This document shows positions 41,377 through 50,985 of a stretch of 54,234 bases of DNA, one piece after another (within the stretch, counting starts at the first letter, position 1; every line of letters starts with the position of its first letter). The position numbers and the translations under genes are program-made. The notes below the pieces were generated by a model. That model saw nothing but the letters and a program-made list of their open reading frames with translations. It did not search any database and was not told the DNA's origin. Source of the stretch: Streptomyces lycii (GTDB lineage: Bacteria > Actinomycetota > Actinomycetes > Streptomycetales > Streptomycetaceae); the NCBI RefSeq assembly GCF_009735685.1, contig NZ_WHPN01000255.1, positions 1 through 54,234 of the forward strand, read 5' to 3'.

Positions 41377-42414
41377 TCAGCCGTAGGTCTTGCGGATCAG
41401 CGGTGCGAACGGGCTGTAGTCGACCGCCGCACGATACGCCGACAGCATCGTGCCGTGGTCGGCGCGGCCGGTTCCCGCGATGTCGAAGGCCGTGCCGTGG
41501 TCGACGGAGGTGCGCAGGATCGGCAGGCCGACGGTGACGGAGATGGTGCCGTCGAAGTCGTATGTCTTGGCCGGGATGTGGCCCTGGTCGTGGAAGTGCG
41601 ACAGCACGCCGTCGAACCGTCCGGTGAGCCCCTGGTGGAAGACCGAGTCGGCGGGGACCGGACCGGTGACGTCCAGCCCGTCGGCGCGGGCCGCCTCGCA
41701 GGCGGGGGCGATGTGCAGGATCTCCTCGTCCCCGAAGGCGCCGTTCTCGCCGCCGTGCGGGTTGACGGCCGCGACGGCGAGCCGGGGCTGTTCCGTGCCG
41801 AACACGCGCAGGGCGGTGACGGCCTCGCGGATGGAGCCCGCGATCCGCTCCTCGGTGAGCTGGTCCAGCGCCTTGCGCAGCGCCACATGCCGGGTGGTGA
41901 AGAAGATCCGCAGATGGTGGCCCGGGACCGCGGTGTTGCGCACCACGAACATGGTGTCCTGGCGGGTCACACCGGTCAGCTCGCCGAGCATCTCGGTGTG
42001 GCCGAGGTGTTCCGAACCGGCCTGCCAGATCGCCTCCTTGTTGATCGGCCCCGTCACGATCCCGGCGACGGAGCCGTCGAGGGCGGCCTTGGTGGCGGTC
42101 TCGATCGCGGCGACGGCGGCGCGGCCCGCGCGGGCGTCGACCGTGCCCCACGCGGGCACGTCCGAGCCCAGCACGCCGGTGTCGACGATGTCGATCACCC
42201 CGGGGCCGGCGGGCTCGGTGTCGAAGCCGCTCACCTCGCGGACCTCGACGTCGAGGCCCGCCGCCACGGCTCCGCGGCGCAGCGCCTCGGTGTCACCGAC
42301 GGCGACACCGTGGTGGTCCGGCCGCCCGGCGACCTCGGCGAGCGTGCGTGCGGTGATCTCGGGGCCGATGCCGACCGGGTCGCCGAGTGTGAGGGCGAGG
42401 ACGGGACGGGTCAC
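41377..42414 (-). CDS. pdxA2: PdxA2-type 4-phosphate dehydrogenase (four-carbon sugar acid pathway)
   Basis: This 345-aa NAD-dependent dehydrogenase has the PdxA signatures LTLGDPVGIGPEITARTL, GPINKEAIWQAGSEHLGHTE and GVLSHFHDQGHIPAKTYDFD, the metal-binding part. Combined with a DUF1537 kinase it matches the PdxA2 group, which oxidises D-threonate or D-erythronate 4-phosphate and yields dihydroxyacetone phosphate plus CO2. A vitamin B6 PdxA role is less likely given the operon. Gap to the kinase gene is 49 bp. Confidence 0.85.
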   Translation of the reverse strand: MTRPVLALTLGDPVGIGPEITARTLAEVAGRPDHHGVAVGDTEALRRGAVAAGLDVEVREVSGFDTEPAGPGVIDIVDTGVLGSDVPAWGTVDARAGRAAVAAIETATKAALDGSVAGIVTGPINKEAIWQAGSEHLGHTEMLGELTGVTRQDTMFVVRNTAVPGHHLRIFFTTRHVALRKALDQLTEERIAGSIREAVTALRVFGTEQPRLAVAAVNPHGGENGAFGDEEILHIAPACEAARADGLDVTGPVPADSVFHQGLTGRFDGVLSHFHDQGHIPAKTYDFDGTISVTVGLPILRTSVDHGTAFDIAGTGRADHGTMLSAYRAAVDYSPFAPLIRKTYG

Positions 42415-42463
42415 GGGTTTCTCCTCTGGGTGGTTCCGGTGGTTCTGGACCGTTCTTGCCCGG

Positions 42464-43870
42464 TCAGGGCTGTTCGCTCGCGGGGCCCGCGGGCGGGGCC
42501 GCCCGTGCCTGGCGGCGGTTGACCGCCGCCGCTCGTCTCAGGTGTCCGACGCAGTCGACCACGGTGCCGGCGTCACCGACCAGGCCGCCCTTGGTGACGA
42601 CCGGCAGCCCGGCCCACGGGCCGCCGACGAAGCTGCCGGCCACCGCGAGCGGCACGATCTCGTCCTCGACGTCGAGCCCGGCGGCGGAGAGTTCGGCGAA
42701 GACCGCCGCCGAGACGTCACCCCCGGTGGCGAACAGCCCGTCGACGGGGTGGCGTTCGAGCGCGGTACGGACCGTGCGGGCCAGGGCCGAGGGCAGTTGC
42801 CCGGCCTCTTCCGGCGTGGTGTCGACGACATCCGTGTCGTCGAGGACCGTGGCGAGCAGAACGACCTGGCCCGGGGCGGCCTCCGCCAGGGCACGGGTCA
42901 GATCGCCGGCCGTCGCCGCGACATCGGGGAGGACGGAGCGCCGGGTCCCCGCGCCCGCGGCCCGGCCCGGCCGCGGGCGGACGGTGACGACCTGCTCCTC
43001 GGCGGCGAGACGGGCCAGCTGGGCGCGGGTCAGGGCGGTGGTGGAACCGGACACGGCCAGCAGCGGAAAGCCCTCGGACCGTCCGGTGAGGCCGAGCGCC
43101 CGGGCCAGCGCCACGGAGCCGGGGCCGCAGTCGACGCCGACCCAGCTCGTGCCGGCGGGCGCGGCGGCGACCGCCGCGGCGGCGGCCCGGTCCAGGTGGT
43201 CGGTGGTCAGGGCGTCCACGACGATCACGTCCACGCGCTCGTCCAGCAGCTTCCGCACCCGGCCGCGGAGCTGCTGCCCGTCGGCCGTGACGGCGGACAG
43301 CGGCAGATGCCCGATCCGCAGGGCCGGGGCCTGCCTGCCCAGCAGTTCCGCGATGTCGGAGGAGGGCAGCGGCGAGCGCGGGTCGCGGGCCAGCTCGGTC
43401 TCCTCCAGCCGTACGCCGTCCAGGAGCTGGGTGCCCTGCACGGTGTGCCGGCCCGCCTCGGGGTGCGCCGGGGCGCACAGCGCGACGGCATGCCGGCCGG
43501 AACTCTCCCGCACGGCGCGCAGCGTGGCCTCGGTGGTGGCGCCCGGATTGCCCCGCAGGGTGGAGTCGACGCGGTTGCTGACCAGCGTGGCGGGTCCGCC
43601 GCGGCGGACGGCAGCGGTGACCCGGCGTGCCGCTTCGCCGGGCGGGCAGTGCCGGCAGTCGGTGCTGACGACCACCGCGTCGAAGCGAGCGGTGAGGTCG
43701 GGGAGCACGCCGAGGTCCTGGTCGGCGCCGACCGTGACGGAGCGCAGTCCGGCACGGGCGAAGCCCGCCGCTGTGGCGTTCGCTCCGGTGAGGTCGTCGG
43801 CGACGACCAGGACCGCCGCCGGGCTGCTCATGGATTCGGGCACGGGCTCGCTCCCGGTCTCGCCGCTCAC
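42464..43870 (-). CDS. Four-carbon acid sugar kinase (DUF1537 family)
   Basis: This kinase of about 468 aa has the N-terminal signature VVADDLTGANATAAGFARAG, the sugar-binding region VSTDCRHCPPGEAARRV, LVSNRVDSTLRGNPGATTEA and CAPAHPEAGRHTVQGTQLLD. The C-terminal nucleotide domain includes DGLFATGGDVSAAVFAEL and VTKGGLVGDAGTVVDCV. Family members phosphorylate D-threonate, D-erythronate or related acids. GTG at 43870 overlaps the GntP stop (GTGA), favouring coupled translation; ATG at 43831 (MSSPAAVL) is an alternative start. Confidence 0.85.
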   Translation of the reverse strand: MSGETGSEPVPESMSSPAAVLVVADDLTGANATAAGFARAGLRSVTVGADQDLGVLPDLTARFDAVVVSTDCRHCPPGEAARRVTAAVRRGGPATLVSNRVDSTLRGNPGATTEATLRAVRESSGRHAVALCAPAHPEAGRHTVQGTQLLDGVRLEETELARDPRSPLPSSDIAELLGRQAPALRIGHLPLSAVTADGQQLRGRVRKLLDERVDVIVVDALTTDHLDRAAAAAVAAAPAGTSWVGVDCGPGSVALARALGLTGRSEGFPLLAVSGSTTALTRAQLARLAAEEQVVTVRPRPGRAAGAGTRRSVLPDVAATAGDLTRALAEAAPGQVVLLATVLDDTDVVDTTPEEAGQLPSALARTVRTALERHPVDGLFATGGDVSAAVFAELSAAGLDVEDEIVPLAVAGSFVGGPWAGLPVVTKGGLVGDAGTVVDCVGHLRRAAAVNRRQARAAPPAGPASEQP

Positions 43871-45354
43871 AGGAGGGTGCTCGCGATCAGGAGCAGCGGC
43901 AGCGACCCCAGCCACACGGCGGTGGTGATGCCGGACCAGCCGCGCAGGGCGGCGACACCGTCGAGCCCGGTGAACCGGGTCACCACCCAGAAATAGGAGT
44001 CGTTGAAGTAGCTGAACACCATGGACCCGGCGCAGCAGGCCAGGGCCGCGAGCAGCGGGGAGATGCCGAGCCCGGCGACCAGCGGAGCGGTGACGGAGGC
44101 CGCGGTGATCATGGCGACGGTGCCGGACCCCTGGGCGACGCGCACCAGGGAGGCTATGAGGAAGGGCACCAGGACACCGGGGAGGCTCCAGGAGGAGATG
44201 GCCTCGGCGAGTTCGTCACCGACACCGGTGTCGCGGAGCACCTGGCCGAGGGCGCCGCCCGCGCCGGTGATCAGGATGATCAGCCCTGCGGACGCGGCGG
44301 CCTCGGAGAGCCAGCCGCCGACCTGGCTGCGGGTGGTCCAGCGGGGCAGCAGCACATAGACCGCCAGCACGATGCCGATCAGAAGGGCCACCACGGGGCT
44401 GCCGACGAAGGCGAGCACACCGGCCACCGCGGACGGGGTGTAGTCCTCGCCCGCGAGGTCGCCCTGCGCGTTCTTGTCGACGGCGGTGACCACGGTGTTG
44501 GCGACGATCAGCAGCAGGGGGACCAGGAGCGGCAGGCTCGCGAGGCCCGCGCGGATCCGGTGGGGCTTCGCCCCGGCGGGCGGCTCGCCCAGGGCGGCGG
44601 CGGGGTCGTACGCCGGGTCCCGGCCCTCGCCGGCCGCGGCGGTGCCCGCTTCCGCGCCGCCCGTGGCGGCACCGCCCGTGCCGGCGGTGCCCGCGGTCAC
44701 GGAGCCGTAGACCGCCTCGCGCACCTCGGGATCGAGGTCCTTCTCCAGCTTGGGCCCGATCCAGCGGGCGTAGCCGATCACGACCGGCAGCAGGACGACG
44801 GCGAACACCAGGCCCGCCAGCACCAGCGCGCCGAGGTCGGCCTCCAGGATGCCCGCCACTCCGAGCGGCCCCGGGGTCGGCGGAACCAGATGGTGGGTGA
44901 GCGTCATGCCGCAGCCCAGGGACAGCGCGAGCGTGACATAACCGGCCCGCTTGACCCGGGCGATGGAGCGCGCCAGCGGGTTCATGATGACGAAGCCGGA
45001 GTCGCAGAACACCGGGATCGACACCACGGCGCCCGTCGTGCCCATCGCCCACGGCTCCCTGCCCCTGCCCAACGCCCGGACGAAGGCCCGCGCGAGCGCG
45101 TCGGCGCCGCCGGAGACCTCCAGGATCTTGCCCAGTCCGACGCCGAGGCCGATGACGATGCCGATGGAACCCAGCGTCGTACCGAAGCCGTTGGTGATCG
45201 ACTCCAGCACGTCCGTCACCGGTGCGCCGGCGACGAATCCGGTGACGAGGGCCGCCACGAGCAGCGCGACGAAGGCGTCGAGCCGGGTGCGCAGCACGAT
45301 CACGATGATCGTGGCGATGCCGATCACGAGGGCCGCCAATAGTTGCAGATCCAC
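43867..45354 (-). CDS. GntP-family sugar acid permease
   Basis: This 495-aa membrane protein is a GntP/ion-transporter-superfamily permease. Typical segments are SIGIVIGLGVGLGKILEVSG, VVSIPVFCDSGFVIMNPLAR, LGCGMTLTHHLVPPTPGPLG and FLIASLVRVAQGSGTVAMIT. About twelve helices are predicted. The central loop holds a 55-residue Ala/Gly/Thr-rich insert (TAGTAGTGGAATGGAEAGTA). GTG at 45354 has AGGAGGA 7 bases upstream. As the first gene, it imports the acid used by the downstream kinase. Confidence 0.9.
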   Translation of the reverse strand: MDLQLLAALVIGIATIIVIVLRTRLDAFVALLVAALVTGFVAGAPVTDVLESITNGFGTTLGSIGIVIGLGVGLGKILEVSGGADALARAFVRALGRGREPWAMGTTGAVVSIPVFCDSGFVIMNPLARSIARVKRAGYVTLALSLGCGMTLTHHLVPPTPGPLGVAGILEADLGALVLAGLVFAVVLLPVVIGYARWIGPKLEKDLDPEVREAVYGSVTAGTAGTGGAATGGAEAGTAAAGEGRDPAYDPAAALGEPPAGAKPHRIRAGLASLPLLVPLLLIVANTVVTAVDKNAQGDLAGEDYTPSAVAGVLAFVGSPVVALLIGIVLAVYVLLPRWTTRSQVGGWLSEAAASAGLIILITGAGGALGQVLRDTGVGDELAEAISSWSLPGVLVPFLIASLVRVAQGSGTVAMITAASVTAPLVAGLGISPLLAALACCAGSMVFSYFNDSYFWVVTRFTGLDGVAALRGWSGITTAVWLGSLPLLLIASTLL

Positions 45355-45747
45355 GCTGATCCTCCTCGCCGGAAGCCCGGTCGGGCACGTCACTGGTACA
45401 TCGGTCCGGCCATGATGCACCCGCTACATGCGCGGAACAAGCACTCGGAAGGGTTATCTTGCGGATTCTGCGCAACTTCGCGGACCCCCGGGGCAGCCGG
45501 AAGCCCGGAGTACGCCCCCGAGGGCCCCGGCAGAACCCGGTCCGGCCCCCGCCCGGCACGGCCCCCGCCATCGGTCCGCCGCGGCTCCGGCCGGATTCCG
45601 CCCCGGCTCCGGCCGACACCGGTCCGGCCCCCGATCCCGCCCCCGTCCCCGTCCGGGCCCGGTTCCAGCCCGCTCCGCCCCGGCCCCGGTTCCAGCCCGC
45701 TGCCGCCCCCGGCCCCGGTTCCAGCCCGCTGCCGCCCCCGGCCCCGT
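45355..45747. promoter_or_regulatory. Upstream region of the GntP operon with an inverted repeat and CCGGTTCCAGCCCGC repeats
   Basis: No gene is supported. TTGCG-N7-CGCAA at 45459-45475 lies about 105 bp before the GntP start, next to a TTATCT patch. It is an operator/promoter candidate for the DeoR protein. At 45661-45745 a CCGGTTCCAGCCCGCTGCCG-like unit repeats about three times at 27-29 bp spacing, next to the DUF1697 stop. Confidence 0.45.
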
Positions 45748-46296
45748 TCAGTCCTCCGTCATCGCCAGGAGCTTGGTGACCGTGTTCCAGTTGCGGGTCG
45801 TCGCCTCGGCGCCCAGCCGGCGCCGGTCGAGGAGCGGGCTGAGCCTGCTGCGCCCGAGGCCGTTCGGAAAGCGGCCGTAGAGCTCGCGGCCGCCGGCGGC
45901 GAGACGGTATTCGTCCGGGGCGTAGGACGACGGGTCGATCGCGTCGAGCGGTTCGGGGTCCGCCGGCGCGGACAGGAACGTGACGGTGTACTTCGCCGGG
46001 TCCGAGGCCGGGTCCGGGAACGGGTTGGCTTCGGCGGCGGCCCGCAGCTCGGCGGCGGTGCGGACCATGACGGTGACGGGGAAGCCGAAGCGGTCCTCGA
46101 GGGCCCGCCCGATCGCGGCCGCCAGTTCGGCCGGGTCCCGGTCGGCGCCGGTGAAGACGGCGTTGCCGCTCTGCAGCAGGGTGCGCACCCCGTCGAGGCC
46201 GAGCCCGCCCAGCAGCTCGCGCAGTTCCGCCATCGGGACCTTCTTGTTGCCGCCCACGTTGATACCGCGGAGCAGCGCCACGTACGTCGTCGTCAT
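45748..46296 (-). CDS. DUF1697 protein
   Basis: This 182-aa protein matches DUF1697: it begins TTYVALLRGINVGGNKKVPM and has LLQSGNAVFTGADRDPAELA, VMVRTAAELRAAAEANPFPD and RFPNGLGRSRLSPLLDRRRL. The family is widespread and uncharacterised. ATG at 46296 starts exactly at the conserved N-terminus; the longer frame upstream is not used. It is divergent from the GNAT pseudogene. Confidence 0.9.
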   Translation of the reverse strand: MTTTYVALLRGINVGGNKKVPMAELRELLGGLGLDGVRTLLQSGNAVFTGADRDPAELAAAIGRALEDRFGFPVTVMVRTAAELRAAAEANPFPDPASDPAKYTVTFLSAPADPEPLDAIDPSSYAPDEYRLAAGGRELYGRFPNGLGRSRLSPLLDRRRLGAEATTRNWNTVTKLLAMTED

Positions 46297-46378
46297 GGTC
46301 CGGACGCTACGCGAAACAGGCCCCGGCCTCGCCCGGAAACGGGTGGTGGGACGGGGTGCGCGGGGTTGGCGTCCGGTC

Positions 46379-46923
46379 ATGACCCCCGGATCCGGCGACC
46401 ACGCGGCCGCTGCTCACCCCTACACGCGCGACGACAAGGAGGACTTCACCGCGCTCTTCACGGACGAGGACGTCGCGCGCCGGATGGGCAGCGGCCCGCA
46501 GCCCGAGGCGGCGGTCCGCGCGCTGTTCCGGCGGGTGTTCGACGAGGTGTGTCCGCAGCGGCTGTTCGACGTCCGGGCGGTGCGGCGGCGGGCCGACGGC
46601 CGCTGCACCGGCCACGCGGAGATCAAGCCGACGGCGCAGTCGGGCGGTACGGGATCGTCTGCGCGCCGGCGCGGGAGGGCTGGGGCAGGGGCTGGGCACC
46701 GAACTGGCCCGCGCCCTCACGCGATACGGGTTCGGGGAGCTGGGGGCCGGACGCGGTGCACGCGACCGTCGCGGAGGAGAACACCGCGTCGCTGCCCCTG
46801 CTGGAGCGGATCGGCTACGACCGGGTGCGCGGCATCCGCGAGGACGACGGCAGCGTCACCCGGCTGCTGACGTGCGGGGCCGGCCGCGCGCGGGAAGCGG
46901 CGGACGGGGCACCGGAGTTCTGA
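46379..46923 (+). pseudogene. Frameshifted GNAT acetyltransferase
   Basis: Three reading frames must be joined to recover one acetyltransferase. Frame 1 from ATG 46379 gives HPYTRDDKEDFTALFTDEDV through GHAEIKPT. Near 46645 the match moves to another frame (YGIVCAPAREGWGRG). Near 46690 it moves to a third frame (GLGTELARALTRYGFGELG). Near 46745 it returns to the second frame (DAVHATVAEENTASLPLLER through REDDGSVTRLLTCG), ending at 46923. At least three small indels are implied. Either a decayed gene or assembly errors; all lie in GC-rich runs. Confidence 0.7.
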
Positions 46924-47103
46924 GCCGCGCACGAGGGAGCAGTGGGGACGGGCACCCGGCCGCGCAGGGCGAAGCGGTGAGTACGGGCACCCGGCCGGCC
47001 ACCACGCGGGTACGGCGGGCCCGAGGGCACCCGCGAACCCCGGGGCACCCCGAGGGCCGCGGGCCCGGGGCGCCCGCCGTACGAGGCCGGGCCACCGCAC
47101 ACG
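46924..47103. other. Spacer between GNAT pseudogene and protease terminator
   Basis: The 180 bp hold no gene. Two GGGCACCCGGCCG-type repeats occur near 46948 and 46984, and GGGGCACCC/GGGCGCCC motifs follow up to the terminator hairpin. Nothing else is seen. Confidence 0.5.
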
Positions 47104-47143
47104 ACCGGCCGCCGTGCCCGGTGGGGCGGGCACGGCGGCCGGT
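47104..47143. terminator. Perfect 17-bp-stem terminator downstream of the protease gene
   Basis: ACCGGCCGCCGTGCCCG at 47104-47120 is an exact reverse complement of 47127-47143, with a 6-base loop. It lies 30 bp past the protease stop and could end transcription from both sides. Confidence 0.85.
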
Positions 47144-47172
47144 GCGGTGAGGCGGGTCGGCCCCGCGGCCGG

Positions 47173-48387
47173 TTACTCGACGACCTTCAGGAGCTTGTTC
47201 GGGGTGTCACCGGTCGGGTTGGAGATGGCGTCCGCGGTGGCGCCGTCGGTGAGCGCGGTGGCGACGTCGGCCGGGGTGGCGTCGTTGTGGCCGCCCAGGT
47301 AGACGGCGGCGGCGCCGACCACGTGCGGGGTCGCCATCGACGTACCGGAGATGGTGTTGGTGCCGGTGTCGCTGTCGTTCCAGGTGGAGGTGATCTCCGA
47401 GCCCGGGGCGTACAGGTCGACGACGCTTCCGTAGTTCGAGAAGCTCGACTGCGTGTCGCCCTCGGCGCTGGAGGCGACCGTGATGGCCTCCTCCACGCGG
47501 GCCGGGGAGCTGGAGCCCGCGTCGCTGGACTCGTTGCCCGCGGCCACACCGAAGGTGACACCGGCGGCGATCGCCTGGCGAACGGCCTCGTCGAGGGCCT
47601 CGTCGACGCCGCCGCCGAGGCTCATGTTGGCGACGGACGGGCCCGAGGCGTTCTCGGTGACCCAGTTGATGCCGGCGACGACCTGCTCGGTGGTGCCGGA
47701 GCCCTGGTCGTCGAGGACGCGGACCGCGACGACGTCCGCCTTCTTGGCGACGCCGTGCGCGGCACCGGCGATGGTGCCGGCGACGTGCGTGCCGTGGCCG
47801 TTGCCGTCGTCGGCCGACTCGTCGCCGTCGATGGCGTCGAAGCCGTGGCTGGCGCGGCCCTCGAAGTCCTCGTGGGTGACACGGACGCCGGTGTCGATGA
47901 CGTAGGCGGTGACGCCCTCACCCGCGCTGTCCGGGTAGTTGTAGGCGCCGTCACCCTCGGCCTCGGCCTGGTCGATGCGGTCCAGGCCCCAGGACGGCGG
48001 GTTCGACTGGGTGCCGCTGATCGTGAACTTCTTGTTGGCGACGACCTTGTCGACGGCCGGGTCGCCGGCGAGCTTCTTGGCCTCGGCCTCGGTCAGACCG
48101 CTGGCGGAGAAGCCGTCCAGGGCGCCGTAGTTGCGCTTGAGCGTGCCGCCGTACTCCTTGGCGAGGTCCTTCTTGCCGGTGGCCTCGAGGGTCTTCGCGC
48201 CGGCGTCGTCCTTGAGCATGACGACGTAGCTGCCGCTGATCGCCGTCTTGGCGTCGGTGCCGTAGACCTTGCCCTCGGCGGGGGCGGCTCCGGCCGGAAG
48301 GGCCATGAGCGTCGCGCCGGTCACCGCCGCGGCGGCGGTGATGGCGATGGTGAGCCGGCGCTTGCCGGAACGCTTGTGAGTAGCCAT
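47173..48387 (-). CDS. Secreted S8 (subtilisin-like) serine protease
   Basis: This 404-aa preproprotein has a Sec-type signal peptide (KRRLTIAITAAAAVTG, cleavage near AGAAPA) and an I9 inhibitor propeptide (SYVVMLKDDAGAKTLEAT through GDPAVDKVVANKKF). The S8 catalytic domain has Asp in AYVIDTGVRVTHEDF (about residue 163), His in GHGTHVAGTIAG (about 198) and Ser in GTSMATPHVVGAAA (about 349). Length suits the proteinase K/alkaline protease type. ATG at 48387 is the family start. Transcribed toward a strong terminator; it probably acts outside the cell in nutrient release or morphological differentiation. Confidence 0.93.
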   Translation of the reverse strand: MATHKRSGKRRLTIAITAAAAVTGATLMALPAGAAPAEGKVYGTDAKTAISGSYVVMLKDDAGAKTLEATGKKDLAKEYGGTLKRNYGALDGFSASGLTEAEAKKLAGDPAVDKVVANKKFTISGTQSNPPSWGLDRIDQAEAEGDGAYNYPDSAGEGVTAYVIDTGVRVTHEDFEGRASHGFDAIDGDESADDGNGHGTHVAGTIAGAAHGVAKKADVVAVRVLDDQGSGTTEQVVAGINWVTENASGPSVANMSLGGGVDEALDEAVRQAIAAGVTFGVAAGNESSDAGSSSPARVEEAITVASSAEGDTQSSFSNYGSVVDLYAPGSEITSTWNDSDTGTNTISGTSMATPHVVGAAAVYLGGHNDATPADVATALTDGATADAISNPTGDTPNKLLKVVE

Positions 48388-49231
48388 GAAGAGGGATCTC
48401 CTCGTGTGCTGTGTGGGGGGATGGAAGCGTTGCCGCAACTCGCCCGGTTCGCAGGAAGATGTGCGCCCCGGGTAGCTCGAAAGCCTGACCGATTGACGCG
48501 CTCAATTCAATGCGGAGATCAATGTTCGGCTATCGGTGTGGCACAGGTCACAACCAGTCGGTAACTTCAAATGACGCCATACCGGCTCCAGTTGGGGCGG
48601 AATCCCTCAACTCGGTTGGGTGTAAGGGGCCCCGACCGCCTCCGGTAGGGGTCCCGCCCACGCCAAAAGGCGGAGAAAGCGGGCCGCCGGTTCACCGGAG
48701 CGCAGGATGAACGGCGTCCCGGCCCGCCCTAGTTTGGTGTTGACGGGGCAGCGGTGAGGCGCCGCCGGCGTCATCACGGGATCCGCTCGGCGGGCGCGAC
48801 CGGTGTCCGCCGGCCCGGCCCGCGCCGCTGCCGGAGCCGCACGGCGAAGAACTGCCCCGTACGACGAAGAACTGCCCCGCGGGGAGACCGCACCGGGGAC
48901 GGCCTCCCCGCGGGGCGCGCGGGCAGAGGAGGGCGCGGGCGGCGAGCCGGAACGCGCCTTGACGCGTACGGCGGCGGCCGCACCGGGCCGGTGCGGCCGC
49001 CGCCTCGCGGTCACGGCCGAGCCCTCCGCCTCGCGCTCTCGGCCGAGCCCTCCGCCGCACGGTCACGGCCGAGCCCTTTGCCGCACGCCCGGGCCGAGCC
49101 CTCCGCCGTGCGCTCAGGCCGAGTCCCGCCGCCGTGCGCTCACGACGGCTGAGCCCCTGACCGTGCTCTCACGGCTGTGCTCTCACGGCCGTGCTCTCAC
49201 GGCTGTGCCTCGCCGTGCGCGCACGGCCGGG
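48388..49231. repeat. Long intergenic region with promoter-like AT-richer patch and several repeats
   Basis: No gene is supported across 844 bp. About 48480-48620 is lower in GC and is the likely promoter region of the protease. A CGAAGAACTGCCCCG unit is repeated at 48845 and 48865 (20-bp period). From about 49010 to 49140, CGGCCGAGCCCTCCGCC-type repeats of about 27 bp recur four to five times. CGTGCTCTCACGGC-like 14-bp units follow at 49150-49205. The last two arrays lie just downstream of the glycosyltransferase stop. Confidence 0.65.
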
Positions 49232-50437
49232 TCACGGCTGCCGGAGCTCCGCCTCGATCAGGTCGGCCGCGCGGGACGTCCCGCCCTCGGCGGCCATCTC
49301 CCGGCGGAGTTCCGCGGACCGTTCGGCCACCCGCGGGTCACCGGTCAGGGCCAGCACCGCCTCGCGCAGTGCCTCGGGCGTGGCCTCCTCCATCGGCAGG
49401 TGGCGGGCGACGCCCAGCTCCTGGAGCAGGTCGGCGTTGGCGAACTGGTCGGCGGCCTGGGGCACCGCCACCATGGGAACGCCGCAGGCCAGCCCCTCCT
49501 GGGAGCCGCCCATCCCCGCGTGCGTGACGAACGCGTCGGCCTGCTTCAGGATCGCCAGCTGCGGCACCCAGGTGTGCACCTCGAAGTTGGCGGGGATTTC
49601 GCCGAGTTCGGCCGCGTCGGTGAACTTGCCGATCTGCAGCACCACATGCCAGCCGTCGAGACCGCCGAACGCCTCGATGCAGGCCCGGTAGAACCCGGGC
49701 TGCTTGGTGAAGCTGGAGCCCAGCGACACCAGGAGCACGCGTTCCGCGTCCGCCGGTCGTTCCCAGTCGCCCTGGTGAGCCCGGTCGCCCTGGCAGGGGC
49801 CGACGAAGGTGTACACGGACGGGTCGACGCGGTCGGCGTTGGGCTGCATGGCCCGCGGGATCAGCGCGACGCACCGCCGCGGCCGGCCGATGAGCCGGTC
49901 GGGGTCCGTGTGGTCCATGCCGTGCTCGTCGAGCCACGCCTGATAGCGCTCGAAGTACGCGATGCCGCGCGGGGTCTGCCGGACCGGCTCCCACATCGGC
50001 TCAGCGACCTCCTGCTCGTACCCTTCCCAGGCGACCATGCACGGGGAGAGCAGGACGGCGGGCACGCCCCAGCGGTGGGCGAGCACGGGTGCCGGATAGG
50101 CGGCGATGTCGTGCAGGACGAGATCCGGCTCGTCGCCCTCGTAGGCGGCGAGCTGCTGCGGCAGCGCCTGGATCGCGTCGTTCAGGAACGGCTCCACGTT
50201 GTCCAGCAACCCCTCCCCCCAGGCGTCCGGGTCGTCGTCCGTCGGCAGGGTGCTGCGGTAGACCTTGGGCTCGGCACCGGCGCCGGCGACGACGTCCGCC
50301 AGCTGCGGCGGGATGGCGTAGGTGACGCGGTGGCCGCGGGCGGCGAGTTCACGGACGACCTCCAGACTGGGGTTGACGTGACCGTGGGCGGCGATGCTGA
50401 ACATCGCGATGTGGGCAGGCTTGCGAGCACGCTGCAT
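49232..50437 (-). CDS. Macrolide-type glycosyltransferase (GT1 family)
   Basis: This 401-aa GT-B enzyme has the N-terminal acceptor domain ([20 protein letters not shown]), then [20 protein letters not shown]. The C-terminal nucleotide-sugar motif is [20 protein letters not shown], then [20 protein letters not shown] and [10 protein letters not shown]. It belongs with MGT enzymes that glucosylate macrolides and so inactivate them; these are common in Streptomyces. ATG at 50437 has GAGGAG 12 bases upstream. No biosynthetic cluster is adjacent, so a general detoxification role is possible. Confidence 0.88.
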   Translation of the reverse strand: MQRARKPAHIAMFSIAAHGHVNPSLEVVRELAARGHRVTYAIPPQLADVVAGAGAEPKVYRSTLPTDDDPDAWGEGLLDNVEPFLNDAIQALPQQLAAYEGDEPDLVLHDIAAYPAPVLAHRWGVPAVLLSPCMVAWEGYEQEVAEPMWEPVRQTPRGIAYFERYQAWLDEHGMDHTDPDRLIGRPRRCVALIPRAMQPNADRVDPSVYTFVGPCQGDRAHQGDWERPADAERVLLVSLGSSFTKQPGFYRACIEAFGGLDGWHVVLQIGKFTDAAELGEIPANFEVHTWVPQLAILKQADAFVTHAGMGGSQEGLACGVPMVAVPQAADQFANADLLQELGVARHLPMEEATPEALREAVLALTGDPRVAERSAELRREMAAEGGTSRAADLIEAELRQP

Positions 50438-50985
50438 GAGCGCACGCTCCTCGAGTGATGACGTACGGCACCGGGCCGCACGGAGGACAGACAGGGGCGC
50501 TGGTGACCGAGGCGTCGTCACTCGTAGATCTGGAAGGCCATGCCCGGAAGACTAGACGATACGCACCGTCTCGAACAATCGATTTCCCGGCGAGCCACCA
50601 CGCCGACCGTCCCGCTGCCCCCGGCGCGCCCGCCCGGCACCCCTGTCCGGCGCCCCTGTGGCGGAGCGGCCCGGCATGCCTGCCCGGCGACCTTGTCCGG
50701 CGGAGCGGCCCGGCGTCCCGGGACCGGCGTCCTTGTCCCGCGGAGCGGCCCGGCGTCCCGACCGGCCCGCGCCCCGGCCACTGCCCCACGCCGCATCCGC
50801 TCTCCCGGAAGCCCTCCGCTCTCCCGGAAGCCCTCCGCTCTCCCGGGATTGCGCCGCCCCCCGGAACTGCGCCGCCCCCCGGAACTGCTCGGCTTCCCCG
50901 ACAGCCCCCCGCTCCCCCGGCCCCGTCCGCCGCCGTCCGCCGCCGTGCGCCGGGCCCGGATTCCGTGTCCGGGACCGACGGCCGT
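50438..50985. repeat. Spacer with 19-bp and 18-bp tandem repeats
   Basis: No gene is supported between the glycosyltransferase start and the binding-protein stop. The unit CCGCTCTCCCGGAAGCCCT starts at 50797, 50816 and 50835. It is followed by GCGCCGCCCCCCGGAACT at 50851 and 50869. Earlier, GGCGGAGCGGCCCGGC-type repeats of about 50 bp recur at 50665-50760. The glycosyltransferase promoter should lie near 50440-50600, where GC is lower (ACTAGACGATACGC near 50551). Confidence 0.65.

Noticed and set aside
48607..49014. Minus-strand frame of about 135 codons between protease and glycosyltransferase
   Set aside because: Arg/Ala/Pro low complexity, crosses a 20-bp repeat, lacks a ribosome site and shows no family resemblance.
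49500..50458. Plus-strand open frame beginning near 48803
   Set aside because: Mostly antisense to the glycosyltransferase; its first part covers repeats.
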